A DNA stretch of 64,000 bases, from assembly GCA_026989055.1 (NCBI GenBank), contig JALSKC010000043.1:114850-178849 (forward strand), written 5' to 3'. A program made the translations under genes and the position numbers. The number at the start of each line of letters is the position of its first letter. Position 1 is the stretch's first letter. The notes beneath the pieces are model-generated. The model made no database searches and was not told the DNA's origin. It was given only the letters and a program-made list of their open reading frames with translations. This DNA comes from Paracoccaceae bacterium. GTDB lineage: Bacteria; Pseudomonadota; Alphaproteobacteria; Rhodobacterales; Rhodobacteraceae. This document shows positions 1 through 12,268 of the stretch, piece by piece.

Positions 1-2777
<2,777 letters not shown>

Positions 2778-2785
<8 letters not shown>

Positions 2786-3278
2786 GGCGCGCCTGCCAGT
2801 CGGCGCGCATCAGGCGCAGTTTCTGCAGCTCCACTTCGCGCCCCTGCGAAACACTGTGCTCCGGCACGACCGCACCCGGGATGAAGCCGAGCTTTGCGTG
2901 GATCGCGGCCGACGCGGCGTTGCCGAGGAAACAGCCCGAACTCAGATCATCGTGGCCGGCCGAAAACCAGGCACCCACAAGCGCGGCTGCTGCTTCGCTC
3001 ATGTAGCCGCGCGCCCAATGGGCGCGCCCCAGCCAGAAGCCCAGCCCGCCCGATATGCCGATACCGCCAAGCAGGCGGTCGCCATCGATTATGGCAAAGC
3101 TCCAGTCGCCGGCGATTTCGGTGATATATGTCGTCGCATCGTCAAGCGTGTAGGGATGGGGAACCACGCTGAGCCAGCGCACAACCTCCCAGTCGTCGAT
3201 CAGGCGGGCAAGTTCGGGGGCGTCGTCGGGTCGGTAGTGGCGAAGCAGCAGCCTGGGTGTGGTGATGCGCTGGGGCAT
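2778..3278 (-). CDS. GNAT family N-acetyltransferase
   Basis: RimJ/RimL-like acetyltransferase of about 166 residues, first gene of the GNAT-GNAT-obgE-proB unit. It begins PQRITTPRLLLRHYRPDD, typical of the family, carries the acetyl-CoA loop as AHWARGYMSEAA, and has GNAASAAIHAKLGF near the C-terminus. I chose the ATG at 3278; an in-frame GTG at 3293 adds five residues and neither has a convincing Shine-Dalgarno. With the fused gene downstream it makes three homologous domains in a row, suggesting local duplication. Substrate unknown. Confidence 0.85.
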
Positions 3279-3606
3279 TGGCCGTCGATTCACTCTTGTG
3301 CAGATGGCGAAGCCTCCTGTGCGGCATGTTCACTGGCCGCGGGTCAAGTTCAATTCCGTCGACGCGAACCTTCAGGGCCGGACCCGGCACAGCGAACCGC
3401 CGTCAACCGGCAAGAGAACGCCGGAATATCGAAACAATTCGGGTTCTTTCACCGTAATTGGCCACATATCTGGAACTCGCGTTGACCCGGCACCATATTT
3501 TCTATAGCCACCTCCCATATCGGGGATCAAGCGAAACCGCTGGCCGTTCGGGCCCCCCCACAGCAGACGTTACGGGCGTGAAAAGTCCGTAAAAAAGCGG
3601 ACGTAC
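3279..3606. promoter_or_regulatory. Divergent intergenic region, GNAT/obgE unit versus RNA helicase
   Basis: No gene seen. It must hold promoters for both directions. For the helicase the best candidate is TTGACC (3482-3487) with TATAGC (3503-3508), a short 15-bp spacing within a locally AT-rich patch. Right before the helicase ATG, GTCCG (3585-3589) and CGGAC (3598-3602) can pair around an A-rich loop, so the initiation region may sit in a small hairpin. No strong Shine-Dalgarno is visible. Confidence 0.35.
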
Positions 3607-5088
3607 ATGACTAAGTTCTCTGAACTGAACTTGGCACCCAAGGTGCTGAAAGCCGTCGAAGACGCCGGCTACGAAACCCCCACCCCGATCCAGGAAGGCG
3701 CGATACCGCCGGCGCTCGAAGGGCGCGACGTGCTGGGCATCGCCCAGACGGGCACCGGCAAGACCGCTTCCTTCACGCTGCCGATGATCACGCTTCTGGC
3801 CCGGGGCCGAGCCCGGGCGCGCATGCCGCGCTCCCTGGTGCTCTGCCCGACCCGGGAACTGGCCGCACAGGTAGCCGAGAACTTCGACACCTATGCGAAA
3901 TACGTGAAACTTTCCAAGGCGCTGCTGATCGGGGGGGTATCCTTCAAGGAGCAGGAAAAGCTGATCGACCGCGGGGTGGACGTGCTGATCGCCACGCCGG
4001 GCCGGCTGCTCGACCATTTCGAGCGCGGCAAGCTTTTGCTGACCGGCGTGCAGATCATGGTGGTGGACGAGGCCGACCGGATGCTCGACATGGGCTTCAT
4101 TCCGGATATCGAGCGAATCTTCTCGATCACGCCCTTCACCAAGCAGACGCTGTTCTTCTCGGCCACCATGGCGCCGGAAATCGAGCGCATCACCAACACC
4201 TTCCTGTCGAACCCGGCCCGCATCGAGGTGGCCCGTCAGGCCACCGCCGCCGAGAACATCGAGCAGGGCGTGGTGATGTTCACGCCCCGCCGCCGCGATC
4301 GCGCAGCGAGCGAAAAGCGTGCCCTGCTGCGGGCGCTGATCGACGCCGAGGGCGAAAAGCTGATCAACGGGATCATCTTCTGCAACCGGAAGGTCGATGT
4401 GGACATCCTGGCCAAGTCGCTGAAGAAGCACGGCCATGACGCCGCCCCGATCCACGGCGACCTGGACCAGTCGCAGCGCACCCGCACGCTGGAAAGCTTC
4501 CGCAACGGCCAGTTGCGGCTGCTGGTCGCCTCGGACGTGGCCGCGCGCGGGCTCGACATTCCCTCGGTGAGTCATGTGTTCAACTTCGACGTGCCCGGCC
4601 ATGCCGAGGATTACGTCCACCGGATCGGGCGCACCGGGCGCGCCGGGCGCGAGGGCAAGGCGATCATGATCTGCGAACCGCGCGACGAGAAGAACCTCGC
4701 CGCGGTCCAGTCCCTGATCAAGAAGGAAATCCCGCGGCTGGACAACCCGCTCGCCACCCCGACCAGCGACTCCCCCGCGCCGGACAGCCCCCCCGCGCCG
4801 GACGAGGAAAGGACCGCCGCCAGGAAACCCAGGCGCTCCCGCTCCCGACGCAAGCCGCGCGACGAAGGCAGCAGGAACTGCGGCAAGTCGCAGGAAGGCA
4901 GGCCCGACAGCCCCCGCAAGCCGGAGCCGGAACGGCCGGCCCCCACAGCCGGAGCCGGCACGCGCAGCTCCCGGAAGGGGGGCCCCGACCGCTCCCGCCC
5001 GCAAAAGGACGAACCCGACGTCATCGGCATGGGCGATCACCTGCCCGGCTTCATCGCCCGCAGCTTCTCGGAGCGCCGCTCGGGCTGA
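3607..5088 (+). CDS. DEAD-box ATP-dependent RNA helicase
   Basis: RNA-remodelling ATPase of the RhlE/DeaD type (ribosome assembly, mRNA turnover, cold adaptation). The 493 residues begin with the Q motif (PTPIQ) and Walker A AQTGTGKT at 46-53, then PTREL, TPGRLLDH, VVDEADRMLDMGF, FFSATM, and in the second RecA domain VASDVAARGLDIP and HRIGRTGRAG. After about residue 380 comes a 110-residue low-complexity tail rich in Pro, Arg, Lys and Ser, the usual RNA-binding extension of RhlE-like proteins. It stands alone with its own upstream region. I cannot separate RhlE from DeaD by reading, so no symbol is given. Confidence 0.95.
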   Translation: MTKFSELNLAPKVLKAVEDAGYETPTPIQEGAIPPALEGRDVLGIAQTGTGKTASFTLPMITLLARGRARARMPRSLVLCPTRELAAQVAENFDTYAKYVKLSKALLIGGVSFKEQEKLIDRGVDVLIATPGRLLDHFERGKLLLTGVQIMVVDEADRMLDMGFIPDIERIFSITPFTKQTLFFSATMAPEIERITNTFLSNPARIEVARQATAAENIEQGVVMFTPRRRDRAASEKRALLRALIDAEGEKLINGIIFCNRKVDVDILAKSLKKHGHDAAPIHGDLDQSQRTRTLESFRNGQLRLLVASDVAARGLDIPSVSHVFNFDVPGHAEDYVHRIGRTGRAGREGKAIMICEPRDEKNLAAVQSLIKKEIPRLDNPLATPTSDSPAPDSPPAPDEERTAARKPRRSRSRRKPRDEGSRNCGKSQEGRPDSPRKPEPERPAPTAGAGTRSSRKGGPDRSRPQKDEPDVIGMGDHLPGFIARSFSERRSG

Positions 5089-5292
5089 ACCCTGTCACGC
5101 AGCACGCAAGGCTTGCCTTCCGCGCCTGCCCGTGCTTTCCCGGAAGGGCCGCTGCCGCTGCCACCCGCCGGCGGCGGCATGACCGGGAGGCCCGCGCGGC
5201 TGGCCGGGGTCAGGCGCGGGCGCTTCGCCCGGATGGCGGAGACGACGCCACGCGCGCCAGGGGCCACGCGCACAAGAAGGAGAACGGCAGCC

Positions 5293-5973
5293 ATGCACGA
5301 GCGGGGATTCCTGCACCGCTATTTCCTGAACAACGGCGGCAAGCGGCTGCACAAGTGGATTCACTATTTCGACATCTACGAGCGCCATTTCGCGCGCTTC
5401 CGCCAGCGCCCGATCACGATGCTCGAAATCGGCGTCCACGGCGGCGGCTCGCTGCAGATGTGGCGCGACTATTTCGCCCCCGGCTCGACCATCGTCGGGA
5501 TCGACATCAATCCCGACTGCAAGCAGCACGAGGGCGACAACATCCGGATTCACATCGGCAGCCAGAACGACCCGGAATTCCTGCACGAGGTCGCCGAGCG
5601 ATACGGCCGGTTCGACATCCTGCTGGATGACGGCAGCCATGTGAACGCGCATGTGATCACGAGCTTCGAGACCCTCTACCCCAGGGTTGCCGAAGACGGG
5701 GTCTATCTCGTCGAGGACATGCACACCTCCTACTGGCCCAAATGGGGCGGCGGGCTGGGCAAGCCCGGCAGCTTCATCGAATACGCCAAGCGGCGGATCG
5801 ACGATCTGAACGCCGCCCATGTCCGCAAGGGTCTGGAGGTGAGCGCCTTCACCCGCAGCACCGACAGCATCATCTTCTACGACAGCGTCGTCGTCTTCGA
5901 GAAACGCCCCCAGGGGGCACGCCAGCACCTGAAGACCTTCGCCATGCCCCCGGAACGGGACGCCGAAGGCTGA
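5293..5973 (+). CDS. Class I SAM-dependent methyltransferase
   Basis: Predicted small-molecule or sugar O-methyltransferase of 226 residues. The Rossmann core shows MLEIGVHGGGSL (motif I, about 43-54), IVGIDINPDC (motif II) and FDILLDDGSH (motif III/IV), followed by YLVEDMHTSYW. The pattern resembles the CmcI/TylF-like group and rhamnosyl or macrolide O-methyltransferases. The start is the ATG at 5293, preceded by AAGGAG at 5276-5281; the frame extends 60 codons upstream but that part is low-complexity. Neighbours do not reveal a pathway. Convergent with rnj. Confidence 0.8.
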   Translation: MHERGFLHRYFLNNGGKRLHKWIHYFDIYERHFARFRQRPITMLEIGVHGGGSLQMWRDYFAPGSTIVGIDINPDCKQHEGDNIRIHIGSQNDPEFLHEVAERYGRFDILLDDGSHVNAHVITSFETLYPRVAEDGVYLVEDMHTSYWPKWGGGLGKPGSFIEYAKRRIDDLNAAHVRKGLEVSAFTRSTDSIIFYDSVVVFEKRPQGARQHLKTFAMPPERDAEG

Positions 5974-6059
5974 GCCCCGCCGCCGGCGCCCGGCTCCCTT
6001 CCGCTCCCCTCCGCGCGGGCCACACCGGCAATCGCCCGGCGCGGCTCCGGCCGCCGGAC

Positions 6060-7733
6060 TCAGCCGCTCAGGCGGCTGATGATCACCGTCACCTCGGGGT
6101 TTCTGCCGATCTCGCTGCCCGCGCTCCTTCTCAGCACCCGGCGCAGCTCCTCGCTCAACCTGTCGTCATCGGCCAGGGTCTTGCGCCCGGCGCGCCGGAG
6201 CGCCCGGTTCGCCTCCTCCTCCAGAACCTCGACCAGCGGCACCCGCGACAGGCCGCTTTCGGGCAACCCCATGGTCTCGCACCAGACATCGCCGAGCGGC
6301 CGGTCGTCCTCCAGGATCAGCGTTGCCACCACATGGCCGTTCCGCGCCATGCGGATGCGCTCGCGCACCACCCCGTCGAACGCACCGATCTGAACGCTTC
6401 CGTCAAGATAGATCCGCCCGGTCTCCACATGTTCCACCAGCCGGGCCTGCGCCCCCGACAGATCGACCATCGCCCCGTTTGGCGCGATGATGCCGCCAAT
6501 GCCGTTTTCTGCCGCCAACTTCACATGCTCGCGCAGATGCCGGTGCTCGCCGTGCATCGGGATCACGAGGCGCGGCTTCAGCAGCCGGTGCATCCGCTCC
6601 AGATCCGGGCGGTTGGCGTGGCCGGAAACATGGTAGCGGTCGGTATGATCGTCCACCACCTCCACCCCCATCTCGGAAAAGGCGTTGACGACGCGCGCCA
6701 CCGATTTCTCGTTGCCCGGGATCGTCTTGGAGGAAAACAGGAACAGATCGCCCTCCCGAAGCGACAGGCCCATGTACTTGCCCCGGCTGAGCTGGGCCGT
6801 GGCCGCGCGGTGCTCGCCCTGGCTGCCGGTGGCCAGAACCAGAAGGTTCTCGCGCGGGACATCGGCGGCATCCTCCGGGGCGATGGTCGGCGGGAAATCG
6901 GTGAGGATTCCGGTTTCGACCCCGGCGGTGATCATCCTGCGCATGGCCCGCCCGAGCAGCACCACCGAGCGCCCCGCGGCGCGCCCGGCCTCGGCCAGGG
7001 TCTTCACCCTGGCGATGTTGGAGGCGAAGGTGGTGGCGACCACCATCCCCCCGGCGCCGGCGACCAGCTCCTCGATTGCCGGTCCGACGCTGCTTTCCGA
7101 GCGCCCCGGATGCGGCGAGAACACGTTGGTGCTGTCGCAGACCAGCGCCCGCACCCCGGGTTCGGCGATTTCCGCCCAGAGCGCGGGGGCAAACGGCTCT
7201 CCCACGCCGGGGGTTTCGTCGAGCTTGAAGTCGCCGGTATGCACGATCCGCCCGGCCGGGGTGTCGATCACCAGCGAGGAGCTCTCGGGAATCGAGTGCG
7301 AAACCGGCACGAACCCCACCTCGAAGGGACCGGCCTGCACCTTTTCCGGCCAGGCGCCGACGGTCCGTATCGCCAGCTCGTCCAGCCCGTGTTCCTCGAA
7401 CTTGAGGCGCGCGATATGGGCGGTGAAGGCGCGCGCATGGATCGGAGCGCCCAGCCTGCCCCACAGGTGGCCGATGGCGCCGATATGGTCTTCGTGGGCA
7501 TGGGTGATGAAGATCGCCTCCAGCCGGTCCTTGCGCTGTTCGATCCAGGAGATGTCGGGCAGGATCAGATCGACTCCCGGCGTCGTTTCCATGTCCGGAA
7601 AGGTGACGCCGAGATCGACGATGATATAGCGTTCCCGGCCCGCCGGCCCGTAACCGTAGACGTAGCAGTTCATGCCGATCTCGCCGGCGCCACCCAGCGG
7701 CAGGTAGATCAGCCGCGCATTCTTCTTGCTCAT
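6060..7733 (-). CDS. rnj: Ribonuclease J
   Basis: Metallo-beta-lactamase/beta-CASP ribonuclease with 5'-to-3' exo- and endonuclease activity, used in rRNA maturation and mRNA decay in alphaproteobacteria. The 557-residue protein has the zinc motif THAHEDH at 77-83, SHSIPES, HTGDFKLD, the beta-CASP segment STNVFSPHPGRSE, the GSQGE loop, VSGHANRPDL and the MHGEHRHL region. The ATG at 7733 is preceded by AAGGA and shares ATGA with coaX, so translation is coupled; the frame runs 54 codons further upstream without family resemblance. It is the last gene of the nuo-birA-coaX-rnj unit. A 7-bp inverted repeat (6061-6078) overlaps its stop codon. Confidence 0.95.
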   Translation of the reverse strand: MSKKNARLIYLPLGGAGEIGMNCYVYGYGPAGRERYIIVDLGVTFPDMETTPGVDLILPDISWIEQRKDRLEAIFITHAHEDHIGAIGHLWGRLGAPIHARAFTAHIARLKFEEHGLDELAIRTVGAWPEKVQAGPFEVGFVPVSHSIPESSSLVIDTPAGRIVHTGDFKLDETPGVGEPFAPALWAEIAEPGVRALVCDSTNVFSPHPGRSESSVGPAIEELVAGAGGMVVATTFASNIARVKTLAEAGRAAGRSVVLLGRAMRRMITAGVETGILTDFPPTIAPEDAADVPRENLLVLATGSQGEHRAATAQLSRGKYMGLSLREGDLFLFSSKTIPGNEKSVARVVNAFSEMGVEVVDDHTDRYHVSGHANRPDLERMHRLLKPRLVIPMHGEHRHLREHVKLAAENGIGGIIAPNGAMVDLSGAQARLVEHVETGRIYLDGSVQIGAFDGVVRERIRMARNGHVVATLILEDDRPLGDVWCETMGLPESGLSRVPLVEVLEEEANRALRRAGRKTLADDDRLSEELRRVLRRSAGSEIGRNPEVTVIISRLSG

Positions 7734-8503
7734 GAATTTTCCTTGTTGAAACGGTGAATCACGGTCAGCCCGTGCATTGTCAGATCGTCCTCGAGAGCAT
7801 CGAACAGTCTTTCGCCCTGTTCGAACAGGGAAGCAAGCCCGCCGGTGCCGATCACCCGCATCGGTCGGCCGTATTCGCCCCGGATCCGCTCGCATATGCC
7901 CCGAACCAGCCCGATATAGCCCCAGAACACCCCCGACTGCATGCAGGCCACCGTGTTGGTGCCGATCACCGCCTGCGGTCTGCTGACATCCACATGCGGC
8001 AGCGCTGCGGCGGCGTGGTGCAGCGCTTCGAGGCTCAGATTGACACCCGGCGCGATGACCCCGCCCACATAGGCGCCGTCGTGGGCCACCACGTCGAATG
8101 TGGTGGCGGTGCCGAAATCGACCACGATCAGGTCGCCTCCGTGCCGGTCATGGGCGCCGGCGGCGTTCACCAGCCGGTCGGGGCCGACGGTGGTGCCCGC
8201 ATCCACCCGCGGCGGCGCCGGCAGGGCGCATCCGGGCTTGCCCACCACCAGCGGGCGGCAGTTGAAGTAGCGGTCGCACAGGACCCGCAGGTTGAACACC
8301 ACCCGCGGCACGGTGGAAGAGATGATCACCTCGTCGATCGTCACCCGCAGCCCTTCAACCTGCATCAGCGTCGAAAGCCAGACGAAATACTGATCCGCCG
8401 TGCGCTGCCATTCGGTGCTGGTGCGCCAGGTCGCCAGGAACCGCTCGCCATCCCAGATCGCGAACACGGTATTGGTGTTGCCGGTATCGATGCAAAGCAG
8501 CAT
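7730..8503 (-). CDS. coaX: Type III pantothenate kinase
   Basis: First committed step of coenzyme A synthesis: ATP-dependent phosphorylation of pantothenate. 257 residues; the ASKHA phosphate-binding loop is LCIDTGNTNTVFAIW at the very N-terminus, followed by GPDRLVNAAGAH, VVDFGTATTFDVV and GGVIAPGVNLSLEAL, all diagnostic of CoaX rather than CoaA. It lies 14 bp after birA and overlaps rnj. The birA-coaX-rnj order behind nuoN is common in Rhodobacterales. Confidence 0.95.
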   Translation of the reverse strand: MLLCIDTGNTNTVFAIWDGERFLATWRTSTEWQRTADQYFVWLSTLMQVEGLRVTIDEVIISSTVPRVVFNLRVLCDRYFNCRPLVVGKPGCALPAPPRVDAGTTVGPDRLVNAAGAHDRHGGDLIVVDFGTATTFDVVAHDGAYVGGVIAPGVNLSLEALHHAAAALPHVDVSRPQAVIGTNTVACMQSGVFWGYIGLVRGICERIRGEYGRPMRVIGTGGLASLFEQGERLFDALEDDLTMHGLTVIHRFNKENS

Positions 8504-8517
8504 TGCTCCTCCGCCCT

Positions 8518-9321
8518 TCAGAAGAACACCTCGGCCGCGGCGAGTGCCTCGCGCCCCGTGGGGGTTGATAGGACGAGCCTGCCTTGCCCGTCCACCGTTT
8601 CGAACCGTCCCGATGTTTCGCGCCCGCCGATGCGCGCGGTGATCTCCCGGCCGAGCCGCGCGGCGCGCTCCAGCCAGGCCTCGCGGATCGGCTCGAAGCC
8701 GAACGCGGCGAACTGCGCCTCGCGCCGGGCATAGGCCGGGGCCAGGGCGTCGAGCAGTTCTTCGGGGGTGAGCGCAACCCCGGTTTCCGGCAGCAGCGCC
8801 ACCGGGCGCGGAGCTTCCGCCCCGAGCTCCTCCCCGAGCGCGGCGGGAGCAGGAGCCGCCCGCAGGTTCACCCCGAAGCCGATCGCAAGCCGCCCCCGCT
8901 CCAGCCCTTCCAGCAGGATCCCGGCCAGCTTGCCGCCGTTCAGAAGCACATCATTGGGCCATTTCAGCGCCAGCGCCGCGTCGCGGCCGCTCGGCTCCGC
9001 CAGCGCGTCAAACAGCGCCAGCGCCGCCACGAAGGAGCGCAGCGCCGCCCGCTGCGCAGGCTCTTCCAGCGGCAGCAGCAGCGTGGCCGCGAAATTGCCC
9101 GGCGGATCGTGCCAGCGCCGCCCCCGCCGCCCGCGGCCATCGGTCTGGCGCAGGGCCAGAATCCACACGGGCCCGGAGACCTCCGCCGCAATCCGCGCCG
9201 CCTCGGCATTGGTGCTGTCAACCTGCGGCAGGATCCGCCGGGCGTAGCCCTCGGGCCAGTCCGGGCGGGTGGCGGGATCACTCGACAAGGGCAAGCGCAG
9301 CCGTTGCCGCGGCGCCGTCAA
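8518..9321 (-). CDS. birA: Biotin--[acetyl-CoA-carboxylase] ligase, no DNA-binding domain
   Basis: Activates biotin to biotinyl-AMP and transfers it to carboxylase lysines; the methylcrotonyl-CoA carboxylase at 31695 is a likely client. Visible motifs are [24 protein letters not shown] (biotin/AMP loop), [20 protein letters not shown] and the C-terminal SH3-like segment. There is no helix-turn-helix domain, so it is a group I ligase, not a repressor. The start is uncertain: the 267-residue frame begins at a TTG (9321) inside nuoN, while an in-frame TTG at 9288 would give about 256 residues. Neither has a strong ribosome site. Confidence 0.92.
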   Translation of the reverse strand: MTAPRQRLRLPLSSDPATRPDWPEGYARRILPQVDSTNAEAARIAAEVSGPVWILALRQTDGRGRRGRRWHDPPGNFAATLLLPLEEPAQRAALRSFVAALALFDALAEPSGRDAALALKWPNDVLLNGGKLAGILLEGLERGRLAIGFGVNLRAAPAPAALGEELGAEAPRPVALLPETGVALTPEELLDALAPAYARREAQFAAFGFEPIREAWLERAARLGREITARIGGRETSGRFETVDGQGRLVLSTPTGREALAAAEVFF

Positions 9322-10717
9322 CCCCGAACAGGTTGATCACCCCGAGCAGCATCGCGGCCGCCGCCCCCAGCAGCAGCGCCCGCTGGGCAGGCGCCATCGC
9401 CCGGTCGAGCCCCTCTCCCTCCTGTCCGAAATACATGAAATAGACCAGCCGGAGGTAGTAGAAGGCCCCGATCACCGAAGCGATCACCCCGGCCAGTGCC
9501 AGCCAGCCCAGCCCGGCCTCCAGCGCCGCCTTCAGCACGTAGAACTTGCCGAAGAAACCCACCAGCGGCGGCACCCCGGCCAGAGAGAACAGCAGCACCA
9601 GCATCGCCAGCGCCTTGAGCGGCGCCCCCCGCGAGAGCATGTGCAAGGAGGAGATGTCGCTCACCGCGCGCCCGTCGCGCTCCATCGACAGGATGAAGGC
9701 GAAGGTGCCGATGTTCATGGTGACATAGATCGCCATGTAAACCAGCATCGCCTGCACCCCCAGCGCGCTGCCGGCAGCCAGCCCCATCAGCGCGAACCCC
9801 ATGTGCGCGATCGAGGAATAGGCCATCAGCCGCTTGATGTCGCGCTGGCCGATGGCCGCCAGGGCGCCCACGAACATCGAGGCCACCGACAAGAGCGCCA
9901 GCACCTGGCTCCAGTCGGCACCGGCGGCCCCGAACGCCTCGAACAGGAGCCGGGCCAGAAGCGCCATCGCCGCCACCTTGGGCGCGGTGGCGAAGAAGGC
10001 GGTCACCGCGCTGGGAGAGCCTTCATAGACATCCGGTGTCCACATGTGGAACGGCACCGCCGAAACCTTGAAGGCCAACCCGCTCATCATCAGCACCAGC
10101 CCGATCAGCAGCCCCGGCGGCAGCCGCTCCTCGCCGGCGGCCGACAGGATGCCGGAAAACAGGGTCGTGCCGGAAAAACCGTAGATCAGCGAGGCCCCGA
10201 ACAGGAGCAGCCCCGAGCTCAGCGCCCCGAGCACGAAATACTTGAGCCCGGCCTCGGTCGAGCGCAGGCTGTCGCGCCGCAGCGACGCGACCACGTAAAG
10301 CGCCAGCGACTGCAGCTCGAGCCCCATGTAGAGCACCATCAGATCGCCTGCCGAGACCATCACCATCATGCCGACGACCGCCAGGACCACGAGAACCGGG
10401 TATTCGAACCGCAGCAGCCCGCGCCGTTCCATGTAGGGGCGGCTCATCAGCAGGACGGCGGCGGCGGCCAGCAGCAGAACCACCTTGGCAAAACGGGCAA
10501 AGGCATCGTCCAGGAACATCTCTCCGAAGGCCGAACGCGCCGCCCCCTCGCCCATGCCGATCAGAAGCGCCGCCAGAAGCAGCGCCGCGACGCAGAGCGT
10601 GTTGACAAGAGAGGCCAGCCTGTCCTGCCCGCCATAGACGCCCAGCAGCAGCACCGTCATGGAGAACAGCGCCAGAAGCACTTCGGGCAGCAGGATCGAG
10701 AAATCGGCAGCAGTCAT
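9278..10717 (-). CDS. nuoN: NADH-quinone oxidoreductase subunit N
   Basis: Antiporter-like membrane subunit of complex I, one of three that pump protons. 479 residues, nearly all hydrophobic, with the family's roughly 14 helices. The Mrp-antiporter core is visible as [39 protein letters not shown] and [16 protein letters not shown], containing the lysine and histidine positions of the proton channel. It follows nuoM by 15 bp and ends inside the birA frame. Last nuo subunit of the operon. Confidence 0.97.
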   Translation of the reverse strand: MTAADFSILLPEVLLALFSMTVLLLGVYGGQDRLASLVNTLCVAALLLAALLIGMGEGAARSAFGEMFLDDAFARFAKVVLLLAAAAVLLMSRPYMERRGLLRFEYPVLVVLAVVGMMVMVSAGDLMVLYMGLELQSLALYVVASLRRDSLRSTEAGLKYFVLGALSSGLLLFGASLIYGFSGTTLFSGILSAAGEERLPPGLLIGLVLMMSGLAFKVSAVPFHMWTPDVYEGSPSAVTAFFATAPKVAAMALLARLLFEAFGAAGADWSQVLALLSVASMFVGALAAIGQRDIKRLMAYSSIAHMGFALMGLAAGSALGVQAMLVYMAIYVTMNIGTFAFILSMERDGRAVSDISSLHMLSRGAPLKALAMLVLLFSLAGVPPLVGFFGKFYVLKAALEAGLGWLALAGVIASVIGAFYYLRLVYFMYFGQEGEGLDRAMAPAQRALLLGAAAAMLLGVINLFGVDGAAATAALALVE

Positions 10718-10732
10718 GTCACTTGCCCCTGT

Positions 10733-12268
10733 TCAATGCCCCGCCCGGACCACTTCCGCGGCCGGCAGGGCTGCGTGATACTGGCTCAGAAGCGCCTCCA
10801 CCGACGGACCGATGATGTCGGTGACGAGGCTCGGATAGACCCCGAGCAGCAGCGTCATCGCCACCAGCGGCGCGAAGATCAGCTTCTCGCGGGCATTCAT
10901 GTCGGAAATCGCCCGCAGGCCTTCCCTGATCAGGTCTCCCATCACCACCCGGCGATACAGCCACAGCGCATAGCCCGCGGACAGGATCACCCCGCTGGTG
11001 GCGATGGTGGCGATCACCGTATCGGCCCGGAACATGCCCACCAGGGTCAGAAACTCGCCCACGAAACCCGAAGTGCCCGGCAGCCCCACATTGGCGAGCG
11101 TGAAGAACATGAACACCAGCGCATAGCGCGGCATCCGCATCACCAGCCCGCCGTAAGCGTCGATCTCGCGGGTGTGCATCCGGTCGTAGATCACGCCCAC
11201 GCAGAGGAACAGCGCTCCCGAGATGAAGCCGTGGGAAAGCATCTGGAAGATCGCCCCGTCCACCCCCTGCTGGTTGGCGGCGAAGATCCCGGCGGTGACA
11301 TAGCCCATGTGCGCGACCGAGGAATAGGCGATCAGCTTCTTCATGTCCTCCTGGGCCATGGCCACAAGCGAGGTATAGACGATGGCGATGACGCTGAGCC
11401 AGAGCACCAGCGGGGTCAGCAGATCGGCGCCGATCGGGAACATCGGCAGGCTGAAGCGCAGAAACCCGTAACCGCCCATCTTCAGCAGGATCGCCGCCAG
11501 GATGACCGAGCCGGCCGTGGGCGCCTGAACATGGGCGTCCGGCAGCCAGGTGTGCACCGGCCACATGGGCATCTTGACCGCGAAGCTGACGAAGAATGCC
11601 AGAAACAGCAGCGTCTGCAGCCCGCCGATCACCTGGAAGCCGAGCAGGCTCAGCGTTTCCGAGGCGAATTCGTGCTCCATCAGCGCCACCATGTCAGTGG
11701 TGCCGGCATCCACATACATCGCCACCATCGCCACCAGCATCAGCACCGAACCGAGGAAGGTGTAGAGGAAGAACTTGAAGGCGGCATAGATGCGCTCCTT
11801 GCCGCCCCAGATGCCGATGATCAGGAACATCGGGATCAGCCCGGCCTCGAAGAACAGGTAGAACAGCACCAGGTCCAGCGCCATGAACACGCCCAGCATC
11901 AGCGTTTCCAGCACCAGGAAGGCGATCATGTATTCCTTGACCCGGTGGGTGACGTTCCAGCAGGCCAGGATGGTGACCGGCATCAGGAAGGTGGTGAGCA
12001 TCACGAACAGCACCGAGATGCCGTCCACCCCCATCTTGTAGCGCAGCCCGAGGATCCACGCGCCTTCCTCGACGAACTGGAATCCGGTATCGGCCGGGTC
12101 GAACATGAACAGGACGAACAGCGACACCAGGAAGGTGGCGGTGGTGGCGATCAGCGCCAGCCACTTGGCGTTCATCTGCGCGGCTTCGTCCTCGCCGCGC
12201 AGGAACAGCGCCATGATCGCCGCCGCCACCAGCGGCATGAAGGTGATGATCGACAGGAGATTCGCCAT
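10733..12268 (-). CDS. nuoM: NADH-quinone oxidoreductase subunit M
   Basis: Antiporter-like proton-pumping subunit of complex I, 511 residues and about 14 helices. Diagnostic stretches are [18 protein letters not shown] (with the key glutamate), [31 protein letters not shown] and [12 protein letters not shown]. The start ATG at 12268 shares one base with the nuoL stop (TGATG), implying coupling; the frame continues upstream into nuoL without similarity. Confidence 0.97.
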   Translation of the reverse strand: MANLLSIITFMPLVAAAIMALFLRGEDEAAQMNAKWLALIATTATFLVSLFVLFMFDPADTGFQFVEEGAWILGLRYKMGVDGISVLFVMLTTFLMPVTILACWNVTHRVKEYMIAFLVLETLMLGVFMALDLVLFYLFFEAGLIPMFLIIGIWGGKERIYAAFKFFLYTFLGSVLMLVAMVAMYVDAGTTDMVALMEHEFASETLSLLGFQVIGGLQTLLFLAFFVSFAVKMPMWPVHTWLPDAHVQAPTAGSVILAAILLKMGGYGFLRFSLPMFPIGADLLTPLVLWLSVIAIVYTSLVAMAQEDMKKLIAYSSVAHMGYVTAGIFAANQQGVDGAIFQMLSHGFISGALFLCVGVIYDRMHTREIDAYGGLVMRMPRYALVFMFFTLANVGLPGTSGFVGEFLTLVGMFRADTVIATIATSGVILSAGYALWLYRRVVMGDLIREGLRAISDMNAREKLIFAPLVAMTLLLGVYPSLVTDIIGPSVEALLSQYHAALPAAEVVRAGH

